5,254 nt of DNA from DAOUEH01 sp034430515 (lineage in GTDB: Bacteria; Chloroflexota; Dehalococcoidia; Dehalococcoidales; RBG-16-60-22), in contig DAOUEP010000002.1 of NCBI GenBank assembly GCA_034430515.1, positions 1 through 5,254 of the forward strand, written 5' to 3'. The notes under the pieces are model-generated. The model searched no databases. It was not told the DNA's origin and saw nothing but the letters and a program-made list of their open reading frames with translations. This document shows positions 1-4,732 of this stretch, in pieces (position 1 is the first letter of the stretch; each line of letters opens with the position of its first letter). Both the position numbers and the translations under genes were made by a program.

Positions 1-24
1 TTTATCCCCCCCCTGGGGGGTAAA
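1..24. repeat. Inverted repeat (hairpin) at the left edge
   Basis: Bases 1-10 can pair with 15-24: TTTA pairs with TAAA, then one T-G wobble (5 with 20), then five C-G pairs, leaving a four-base CCCT loop at 11-14. Read rightward it is followed by GGAGATGAAA and not by a T-run, so it is not a classical terminator on the plus strand. Read leftward its 3' side is outside the window, so a terminator for a minus-strand gene cannot be judged. The poly-C/poly-G core could also be an error-prone homopolymer. Confidence 0.4.
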
Positions 25-161
25 GGAGATGAAACTACGGGCGGTAGGGTGACGCCTCCTTGATCGGTCGTTTTATATTCCCTTTAAGACTGGTGCCACT
101 GTCATTTTTCGCGGCGTGAGCTTGGTTGTGCCGCAGTATCGTATCCGACTACAAGATTCGA

Positions 162-170
162 GGAGAGGAG
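162..170 (+). promoter_or_regulatory. Ribosome binding site deciding the start of the DUF5654-like gene
   Basis: A purine-rich GGAGAGGAG sits nine bases before the ATG at 180. The frame is open upstream to an ATG at 126, but no comparable Shine-Dalgarno precedes that codon and the 18 extra residues would not look like the start of a membrane protein. This favours 180 as the true start. Confidence 0.6.
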
Positions 171-179
171 AGACTGAGA

Positions 180-458
180 ATGTCCACAGTAAAGAAGCGT
201 AATACCGTAAGAAGGAAATCAATCACCGAGATTGCTCAAGGTGTCCCGACCAACCTTAAATTCGGGCTAATCGTGGCCGTGGCCATGTTCTGGGCGGATT
301 TGGTTAGGTCTTTATTGAACGAGCTTTTTTTCCTGGCTGATATCAACCTGCCCTTCGTGACTGACTTACTCCTTGCCATCGTAGTAACGGCCTTGGCTTA
401 TTTAGTCATGGTGACCTATAGTCGTATAAAATCACGGCTTCAAAAATTGAAGCTGTAG
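180..458 (+). CDS. Small two-helix membrane protein, DUF5654-like
   Basis: A 92-residue protein of unknown function. A basic N-terminal stretch (KKR, RRK at residues 5-13) is followed by an amphipathic segment, a first hydrophobic helix at about 27-50 (FGLIVAVAMFWADLVRSLL), a short polar turn, a second helix at about 59-80 and a basic tail (SRIKSRLQKLKL). The pattern of a first helix ending in an acidic/amide patch near LLNELF and a second helix rich in A/I/V resembles DUF5654, a family of roughly 80-residue proteins with two membrane segments; this is from memory of the family, not a search. It probably sits in the cytoplasmic membrane with both ends inside. Start chosen at 180 for its good ribosome site. 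A hand count gives about 45% G+C (126 of 278 bases), against 68% in a 60-base sample of the next gene, and codons such as AGA, AGG, TTA and GTA are common. It may be recently acquired or simply under different selection. It is separated from the following operon by 75 bp, and no functional link to it is evident. Confidence 0.7.
   Translation: MSTVKKRNTVRRKSITEIAQGVPTNLKFGLIVAVAMFWADLVRSLLNELFFLADINLPFVTDLLLAIVVTALAYLVMVTYSRIKSRLQKLKL
434..456 (+). repeat. Inverted repeat across the 3' end of the small membrane-protein gene
   Basis: GCTTCAA (437-443) and TTGAAGC (447-453) are perfect complements around an AAA loop. The stem extends outward by a G-T wobble, a C-G and an A-T pair to 434/456, giving ten pairs and ending on the first base of the TAG stop. 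No T-run follows (AGCGACGGAG), so it is not a canonical intrinsic terminator. It could act as a 3'-end stabiliser or be a by-product of the coding sequence for the C-terminal Leu-Gln-Lys-Leu-Lys. Confidence 0.4.
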
Positions 459-505
459 CGACGGAGCTGCCAGAAGGGTTGTAGAAGTTCTAAGATTATT
501 GTTAA

Positions 506-530
506 ATATAAGCGAAAGTTTCGGATATAT
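506..530. promoter_or_regulatory. Operator-like dyad just upstream of the hydratase gene
   Basis: The 25 bp are symmetric about G518: inner arms CGAAA (513-517) and TTTCG (519-523), outer arms ATATA (506-510) and TATAT (526-530), separated by one symmetric pair of two-base mismatches. It ends three bases before the ATG at 534. A weak promoter candidate overlaps it: TTGTAG at 479-484 and TTAAAT at 502-507 with a 17-base spacer, only three and four matches to the sigma-70 consensus. If that promoter is used, the dyad would cover the transcription start, as a repressor operator would. No regulator is encoded in the window. Confidence 0.35.
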
Positions 531-533
531 GTT

Positions 534-1784
534 ATGCCCAAAACACTGGCCGAGAAAATCTTGAGCGAAAAGTCCGGCATGGATGCCAAGGCCGGTGATA
601 TCGTCATCGCCAAAGTTGACCTGGCCTTCGTGCAGGACACCACCGGCCCGCTGACCGTCCGCCAGTTCCAGGCCGCCGGCCTGAGCCTGGCCGACCCGGG
701 ACGCACCATTTTGTTCATCGACCACGCCGCGCCCAGCCCCAACGCCAACCTCTCCAACGACCACATCTTCCTGCGCGACTTCGCGCGCGCCTCCGGCGGC
801 GTCCTCTCCGAGGCCGGCGACGGCATCTGCCATCAAATCGTGGCCGAGGCCTACGCCCGCCCCGGCGACGTCATCGTCGGGGCCGACTCGCACACCGTCA
901 CCGCGGGGGGGCTGGGGGCCTTCGCCACCGGCATGGGCTCGTCGGACGTGGCGGTGGCCTTCGGGCTGGGGCGTACCTGGCTGCGCGTGCCGGAGACGTT
1001 CCGCATCGAGGTGAGCGGCGCTTTTCAAGCCGGCGTCAGCGCCAAAGACCTTATCCTGCACCTCATCGGGCTTATCGGTGCCGACGGGGCGACCTACAAG
1101 GCCCTGGAGTTCGGCGGCGAGGCCGTCGCCAGGATGAGCCTGAGCGGGCGCTTCACCATCGCCAACATGGCCGTGGAGGCCGGGGCCAAGGCCGGGCTCT
1201 TCTCCGCCGACGCCGCCACGAAAGAATATCTCCAGGCCGAGGGTAGGGCGGGGGACTACCGCGAGCTTGCCCCGGACAAGGGCGCCAGCTACGAAAAGCA
1301 GATTAAAATCGACGCCGGCAAGCTGGAGCCGACCGTCTCCAAGCCCCATACGGTAGATAATACGGCCCTGGCTAAAGAGCTTAAAGGGACGAAGATAGAC
1401 CAGGTGGTCATCGGCACCTGCACCAACGGGCGGCTGGAAGACCTGGAGGTGGCCGCCGGCATTTTGAGAGGCAAGCAGCGTAAGGAGTCGGTGCGGCTCA
1501 TCGTCGCCCCGGCCTCGCGGCGGGTGCTCACCGAAGCCATCGCGCGGGGCTATATCCAGGCATTCATCGAGGCGGGGGGTCTGATATTGCCGCCGGGCTG
1601 CGGGCCGTGCCTGGGCCTGCACCAGGGCGCCCTCGGCGACGGCGAGGCCTGCCTCTCGACAGCTAACCGAAATTTTAAGGGGCGCATGGGCAACCCCAAC
1701 AGCTTCATTTATCTGGGAAGCCCGGCCACGGCGGCGGCCACCGCCCTCACCGGCGAGATTACCGACCCCCGGGAGGTGCTCTGA
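534..1784 (+). CDS. Aconitase-type hydratase, large subunit (LeuC/HacA family)
   Basis: The catalytic subunit of a two-subunit 4Fe-4S hydro-lyase of the LeuC/homoaconitase family, 416 residues, the usual length of the compact archaeal-type members (E. coli LeuC is nearer 470). Visible landmarks are the substrate motif GADSHT (116-121), the first cluster ligand C296 in GTCTNGR, the ligands C356 and C359 in GCGPCLG, and the family C-terminal block STANRNFKGRMG (375-386). All three cluster cysteines are present, so it should be active. It acts in the cytosol with the LeuD-type subunit encoded next. Sequence alone does not separate isopropylmalate, homocitrate and citrate substrates in this subunit. 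The adjacent isocitrate dehydrogenase and the Arg in the small-subunit loop point to citrate/isocitrate isomerisation. The ATG at 534 gives the expected family N-terminus (TLAEKIL), but no clear Shine-Dalgarno precedes it, unlike the other genes here. It overlaps the next gene by one base (TGATG). Confidence 0.9.
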   Translation: MPKTLAEKILSEKSGMDAKAGDIVIAKVDLAFVQDTTGPLTVRQFQAAGLSLADPGRTILFIDHAAPSPNANLSNDHIFLRDFARASGGVLSEAGDGICHQIVAEAYARPGDVIVGADSHTVTAGGLGAFATGMGSSDVAVAFGLGRTWLRVPETFRIEVSGAFQAGVSAKDLILHLIGLIGADGATYKALEFGGEAVARMSLSGRFTIANMAVEAGAKAGLFSADAATKEYLQAEGRAGDYRELAPDKGASYEKQIKIDAGKLEPTVSKPHTVDNTALAKELKGTKIDQVVIGTCTNGRLEDLEVAAGILRGKQRKESVRLIVAPASRRVLTEAIARGYIQAFIEAGGLILPPGCGPCLGLHQGALGDGEACLSTANRNFKGRMGNPNSFIYLGSPATAAATALTGEITDPREVL

Positions 1785-2278
1785 TGCTCAAGGGCAGGGC
1801 GCACAAGTTCGGCGACGGCATCTCCACCGACCACATCATCCCCGGCCGCTACGCCCACCTCCGCTCCAACCTTCCGGAGCTGGCTAAGCACGTCCTGGAG
1901 GACGCCGACGTGAATTTTGCTAAAAAGGTCAAGCACGGCGATTTCGTCGTCGGGGGGCTCAACTTCGGGCTGGGCTCCTCGCGCGAGCACGCCCCCCTGG
2001 TCATCAAGATGGCCGGGGTCAGCGCCGTCCTGGCCAGGAGCGTGGCGCGCATCTTCTTCCGTAACGCCATCAACCTGGGGCTGCCGGTGCTGATTTGCGA
2101 TACCGATAAAATCAACGACGGCGACGAGCTGGAGGTGGACCTGGCGGGCGGCAAGGTGCGCAACGTCACCACCGGCGCCGAGCTTAGCTTCGGCAGGATA
2201 CCGGCGGTGATGCTCAAGATTCTCAACGAGGGCGGGCTGATTCCCTACATCCAGAAACACGGGGAATTTAAGCTTTAG
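1784..2278 (+). CDS. Aconitase-type hydratase, small subunit (LeuD/HacB family)
   Basis: The 164-residue swivelling subunit that closes over the active site of the LeuC-type partner. It contains the N-terminal KGRAHKFGDGISTDHIIPGR block (3-22), a substrate-recognition loop at 23-28 (YAHLRS, with R27), the catalytic signature FGLGSSREHA (61-70) and the conserved ARIFFRNAINLGLP segment (88-101). In studied members this loop reads YLRT in homoaconitases and YLV-type in isopropylmalate isomerases; the Arg contacts the extra carboxylate of a tricarboxylic substrate. Arg at 27 therefore argues for citrate or homocitrate, not isopropylmalate. L63 replaces the Cys common in this signature (FGCGSSRE), a variation outside the catalytic Ser/Arg. 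The gene starts on the last base of the upstream stop (TGATG) with GGGAGG seven bases before it, so translation is probably coupled and the subunits are made in equal amounts. The ATG start is firm. Confidence 0.9.
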   Translation: MLKGRAHKFGDGISTDHIIPGRYAHLRSNLPELAKHVLEDADVNFAKKVKHGDFVVGGLNFGLGSSREHAPLVIKMAGVSAVLARSVARIFFRNAINLGLPVLICDTDKINDGDELEVDLAGGKVRNVTTGAELSFGRIPAVMLKILNEGGLIPYIQKHGEFKL

Positions 2279-2284
2279 AGAGGA
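2277..2284 (+). promoter_or_regulatory. Ribosome binding site for the TTG-started dehydrogenase
   Basis: AGAGAGGA lies seven bases before TTG at 2292 and overlaps the stop codon of the preceding gene. The protein from this TTG begins MAHKVTLIPGDGVGPEI, the family's standard N-terminus, so the TTG start is well supported. Confidence 0.65.
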
Positions 2285-2291
2285 CAAACCA

Positions 2292-3374
2292 TTGGCACAT
2301 AAAGTAACCCTCATCCCCGGCGACGGGGTCGGCCCCGAAATCTCCGAGGCCACGCGGCGCGTGCTGGAGGCCACCGGCGTCAGGTTCGACTGGGAGCTGG
2401 CCTACGCCGGCGCCGATGTCATCGCTAAATACGGCACGCCTCTGCCCGACGCCGTCATCGAGTCCATCCGCAAGAACAAGGTCGCCATCAAGGGCCCGGT
2501 GACTACGCCCGTCGGGACGGGCTTCCGCAGCGTCAACGTCGCCCTGCGTAAGGCTTTAGACCTCTACGCCTGCATCCGCCCCTGCAAGACCTACACCGGC
2601 GCGCCCACGCCGTTTCGGGACGTGGATATCGTCATCGTCCGCGAGAACACCGAAGACCTCTACGCCGGTATCGAGTTTGAGGCGGGCACCGCCGAGGCCA
2701 AAGACCTCATCAAGTTCATCAATAAGAAAAAGGGCGACGTCATCCGGGGCGACGCCGGCCTCTCCATCAAGATGATTACCGAGAGCGGCTCGCGGCGCAT
2801 CGTCCGCTACGCCTTCGACTACGCCCGCCACTATCGCCGGAAAAAGGTAACGGCCACGCAGAAGGCCAACATCATGAAGTACTCCGACGGACTCTTCCTC
2901 TCGGTGGCGCGGGAGGTGGCCAGAGACTACCCGGACGTCCAGTTCCAGGAGGCCCTCATCGATAACCTCTGCATGCAGCTGGTGCGCCGTCCCCAGGAGT
3001 ACGACGTCATCGTCGCCCCCAATCTCTACGGCGATATCATCTCCGACCTCTGCGCCGGTCTGGTGGGCGGGCTGGGGCTGGCGCCGGGGGCCAACATCGG
3101 CGAGGGGGTCGCCCTCTTCGAGCCGACCCACGGCAGCGCCCCCAAGTACACCGGCCAGAACCGGGTCAACCCCATGGCCATGATGCTCTCCGGCGTGCTC
3201 CTGCTGCGTCACCTCGGCGAGGCGACTGCCGCCGACCGGCTGGAAGCGGCCATCGCCGCCGTCATTAAAGAAGGCAAGGCCGTCACCTACGACATAAAGC
3301 CCCGCCGCGACGACCCCACCGCCGTGGGCACGTCCCAGGTGGCCGACGCCGTGATTAAGAAGCTGGGAGGGTGA
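2292..3374 (+). CDS. Isocitrate dehydrogenase (beta-decarboxylating dehydrogenase family), probably NADP-type
   Basis: Oxidises and decarboxylates isocitrate to 2-oxoglutarate in the cytosol; 360 residues, the short form typical of NAD-IDH/IDH3-like proteins. Landmarks: LIPGDGVGPE (7-16); the substrate motif RSVNVALRK (79-87) with S80 and N82, which in E. coli Icd (S113, N115) read the isocitrate gamma-carboxylate; R86, R96 and R117; the ENTEDLYAG block with Y124; catalytic K191; metal ligands D224, D248 and D252; and the family signature from N244 to L263. Isopropylmalate dehydrogenases lack the Ser-x-Asn pair, so isocitrate is favoured over isopropylmalate or homoisocitrate. In the coenzyme loop K285, Y286 and V292 line up with E. 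coli K344, Y345 and V351, and Y333 with Y391. These are NADP determinants; NAD enzymes usually have Asp-Ile...Ala there. The position of E. coli R395 is P337, with R338 next to it, so coenzyme preference is likely but not certain. It starts 13 bases after the small hydratase subunit, surely in one operon. Confidence 0.9.
   Translation: MAHKVTLIPGDGVGPEISEATRRVLEATGVRFDWELAYAGADVIAKYGTPLPDAVIESIRKNKVAIKGPVTTPVGTGFRSVNVALRKALDLYACIRPCKTYTGAPTPFRDVDIVIVRENTEDLYAGIEFEAGTAEAKDLIKFINKKKGDVIRGDAGLSIKMITESGSRRIVRYAFDYARHYRRKKVTATQKANIMKYSDGLFLSVAREVARDYPDVQFQEALIDNLCMQLVRRPQEYDVIVAPNLYGDIISDLCAGLVGGLGLAPGANIGEGVALFEPTHGSAPKYTGQNRVNPMAMMLSGVLLLRHLGEATAADRLEAAIAAVIKEGKAVTYDIKPRRDDPTAVGTSQVADAVIKKLGG
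3365..3370 (+). promoter_or_regulatory. Ribosome binding site deciding the HIT-protein start
   Basis: GGGAGG lies at the end of the dehydrogenase gene. Three in-frame starts follow: GTG 3371 (no spacing), ATG 3374 (three bases, overlapping the TGA) and ATG 3380 (nine bases). Only 3380 has normal spacing, so that start was chosen; 3374 remains possible through translational coupling. Confidence 0.5.
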
Positions 3375-3379
3375 TGGAG

Positions 3380-3733
3380 ATGAATAAAGAATCCGAAGAC
3401 TGCATCTTCTGCAAGATTGCCAGCGGCGAGATACCCTCCCAAATCATCTACCAGGACGAGGACGTCGTCTGCTTCCCCGATGTCCGGCCGCTGACGCCGG
3501 TGCACCTGCTGGTCGTCCCCCGCAAGCACATCCCCTCCCTGGCCGAGATGGACGCCGCCGATGCGCATCTAGTGGGCAAAATGGTGCGGGCGGCCAACCG
3601 GGTGGCCCGCGAGCAGGGCCTGGCCGAGAACGGCTACCGGCTAACCATCAACAGCGGGCCGGACGCCGGCCAGGTGGTCTTCCACCTGCACATGCACCTC
3701 ATGGGGGGCCGACGCCTGGAGTGGAAGCACTAG
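3380..3733 (+). CDS. HIT-family nucleotide hydrolase (HINT-like)
   Basis: A 117-residue histidine-triad protein, of the normal length for bacterial HINT-type enzymes that hydrolyse nucleoside phosphoramidates or AMP-linked esters such as aminoacyl-AMP. The triad motif is VFHLHMHLMGGR near the C-terminus, with H102, H104 and H106; the last two flank the catalytic position and the middle His is the usual nucleophile. The N-terminal CIFCKI (C8, C11) together with RKHI is the zinc-binding pattern known in Bacillus-type HIT proteins. FPDVRPLTPVHLLVVPRKHI is the standard nucleotide-pocket strand region. It is probably co-transcribed with the isocitrate dehydrogenase, but shares no evident pathway with it; such genes are often general housekeeping passengers. 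The physiological substrate cannot be read from the sequence. Its TAG stop overlaps the stop of the convergent Nudix gene by four bases. The start is uncertain among 3371, 3374 and 3380. Confidence 0.88.
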   Translation: MNKESEDCIFCKIASGEIPSQIIYQDEDVVCFPDVRPLTPVHLLVVPRKHIPSLAEMDAADAHLVGKMVRAANRVAREQGLAENGYRLTINSGPDAGQVVFHLHMHLMGGRRLEWKH

Positions 3734-4263
3734 TTATTCTTCCGGTACTCCAGATACATAAAAAGCCCGGCGATGCTCTTGCCGTCCTCAATCTGGCCGG
3801 AGCTAATCAGGCCGGGGACTTCGGTAAGCTTCACCTTTACCAGCTCGATTTCGTCGGTGTCCTCGGCGTGCCGGCGGCTCGGCGTCAGGTCGGTGGCCAG
3901 GTAGACGTGCAGGTATTCGGTGGCGTAGCCCGGCGCGGTGTAAAAGCCGCCCAATCGCTCCAGCTTGCCCGGCTTGTAGCCGATTTCCTCCTGAAGCTCG
4001 CGGATAACGGTGGCCTCCGGCGCCTCGCCGGGGTCGATGCCGCCGGCCGGTATCTCCAGCAGGTCTTTGCCCGCCGGGGTGCGCCACTGGCGCACCAGCA
4101 GGACGTTATCGTCTTTATCGAGGGGAATAGCGGCGATGACGCCGTCGTGCTCGACGATTTCCCGCGTCGTCTCGGTGCCGTCGGGCTTGCGCACGGTGGC
4201 CACGCGCACCCGGATGGCGCGCCCCTTAAAGACCGGGCGGCTGGAGATTTCCTCCTCGGCCAA
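3730..4263 (-). CDS. nudF: Nudix hydrolase, ADP-ribose pyrophosphatase type
   Basis: A 177-residue cytosolic Nudix enzyme expected to split ADP-ribose into AMP and ribose 5-phosphate. The Nudix box is complete: G74, then E80, then R88-E89, E92-E93 and G95 (GGIDPGEAPEATVIRELQ, then EEIG), matching GX5EX7REUXEEXGU. P111, in GFYTAPGYATE, lies exactly 16 residues after the box glycine, the position of the proline that marks the ADP-ribose subfamily. The N-terminal VFKGRAIRVRV, with TTREIVEHDGVIAAIPL following, is the dimer-forming half typical of ADPRases. It starts at TTG with GGAGGA eight bases upstream, inside the end of the previous gene, leaving a one-base gap; there is no alternative Met before residue 169. 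Its neighbour nadK also deals with NAD(P), which fits a role in clearing NAD breakdown products. The main uncertainty is substrate breadth, since related enzymes also take other ADP-sugars. Confidence 0.88.
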   Translation of the reverse strand: MAEEEISSRPVFKGRAIRVRVATVRKPDGTETTREIVEHDGVIAAIPLDKDDNVLLVRQWRTPAGKDLLEIPAGGIDPGEAPEATVIRELQEEIGYKPGKLERLGGFYTAPGYATEYLHVYLATDLTPSRRHAEDTDEIELVKVKLTEVPGLISSGQIEDGKSIAGLFMYLEYRKNN

Positions 4264-4264
4264 G

Positions 4265-4732
4265 TTAGTCTTCCTCCGCGGCGTGGTAGATGAGGGCCGT
4301 CTCGTCGCAGTTGGGGAACTTGGGGCAGCGGAAGCAGTCCGTCCAGACCTTGCGCGGCAGCTCCATCTTGTCGATATCGGCGAACTGATAGCGCTTGAAG
4401 AAAGCGGGCTGGTAGGTGAAGCAGAAAACGGTCTTGATGCCCAGCTCCGCCGACTCCTTGAGGCAGGCGTCCACCAGTTGGCCGCCCAGCCCCTGGCCCT
4501 TGCTGTCGCCGGCCACGGCCACCGAGCGTATCTCGGCCAGGTCCGACCAGCTGACGTGTAGCGCCCCGCAGGCGACCACCTGCTCCCCCTCCCGGATGAC
4601 GAAGTAGTCGCGGATGTCCTCGTAAAGCTCGGAAAGCGGCCGCGCCAGCATCTCGCCCGCCTTGGCGTAATCGTTAATCAGCTTGTGCATCTGGGGAATA
4701 TCGGCTATCTTAGCCTTCTCTACCTGACTCAC
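4265..4732 (-). CDS. argA: GNAT acetyltransferase, probable short N-acetylglutamate synthase
   Basis: A 155-residue single-domain GNAT enzyme resembling the short, kinase-free N-acetylglutamate synthases (the Mycobacterium Rv2747 type), which transfer acetyl from acetyl-CoA to glutamate at the first step of arginine synthesis. Matching features are INDYAKAGEMLARPLSELYE (19-38), the GALHVSWSDLAEIRSVAV block (56-73), the acetyl-CoA loop GDSKGQGLGGQLVD (75-88) and FFKRYQFADIDK (111-122). The tail holds C133-x2-C136-x5-C142 in TDCFRCPKFPNCDE, a pattern I associate with a subgroup of these proteins and possibly metal-binding. The GTG start is preceded by AGGA seven bases away, inside the end of nadK, and the two genes overlap by 23 bases, suggesting coupled translation. 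Its substrate, glutamate, is one step from the 2-oxoglutarate produced by the facing operon. The family is clear; glutamate specificity is inferred, and another amino-acid acetyltransferase remains possible. Confidence 0.75.
   Translation of the reverse strand: MSQVEKAKIADIPQMHKLINDYAKAGEMLARPLSELYEDIRDYFVIREGEQVVACGALHVSWSDLAEIRSVAVAGDSKGQGLGGQLVDACLKESAELGIKTVFCFTYQPAFFKRYQFADIDKMELPRKVWTDCFRCPKFPNCDETALIYHAAEED
4272..4277 (-). promoter_or_regulatory. Ribosome binding site for the TTG-started Nudix gene
   Basis: The minus strand reads GGAGGA here, a near-complete Shine-Dalgarno eight bases before the TTG at 4263. It lies within the last codons of the acetyltransferase gene, so the two genes are tightly packed and probably translated from one message. 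Confidence 0.6.

Noticed and set aside
29..52. Seven-codon mini-ORF after GGAG at 25-28 (possible leader peptide)
   Set aside because: The GGAG touches the ATG with no spacing, the peptide (MKLRAVG) has no repeated amino acid as in attenuators, and no attenuator structure follows.
1..63. Frame open from the left edge to TGA at 61-63, possible C-terminus of an upstream gene
   Set aside because: About 20 codons only, starting FIPPLGG; it runs through the hairpin and cannot be told from chance without the sequence to the left.
60..79. Promoter made of TTGATC (60-65) and TATATT (74-79)
   Set aside because: The spacer is only eight bases, far from the 16-18 needed; no other -35 fits.
126..179. 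N-terminal extension of the small membrane protein to the ATG at 126
   Set aside because: No ribosome site before 126, whereas the ATG at 180 has a strong one. The extension adds a polar stretch not expected for the family.
432..1622. Long minus-strand open frame of 396 codons opposite the hydratase large subunit
   Set aside because: It mirrors the GC-rich codon pattern of the real gene, has low-complexity Gly/Ala/Arg/His composition and no recognisable motif. The plus-strand protein has complete family signatures.
1709..3212. Minus-strand open frames opposite the small subunit and the isocitrate dehydrogenase
   Set aside because: Same shadow effect; the products are compositionally biased, unlike any family I know, and overlap fully with well-supported genes.
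534..3374. Lysine (alpha-aminoadipate) pathway module: homoaconitase plus homoisocitrate dehydrogenase
   Set aside because: The loop Arg fits homocitrate as well as citrate, but the dehydrogenase has the isocitrate-type Ser-x-Asn motif, and no lysine-pathway gene (homocitrate synthase, lysW, lysX) is present in the window. Not fully excluded.
3671..3688. Seven-bp inverted repeat CAGGTGG/CCACCTG near the end of the HIT gene as a terminator
   Set aside because: It lies over the codons of the His triad, is not followed by a T-run, and ends over 40 bases before the stop; a coding coincidence is more likely.
3721..4561. Plus-strand open frames opposite the Nudix and acetyltransferase genes
   Set aside because: The minus-strand proteins have an intact Nudix box and GNAT acetyl-CoA loop; the plus-strand products have no motif and no ribosome site.
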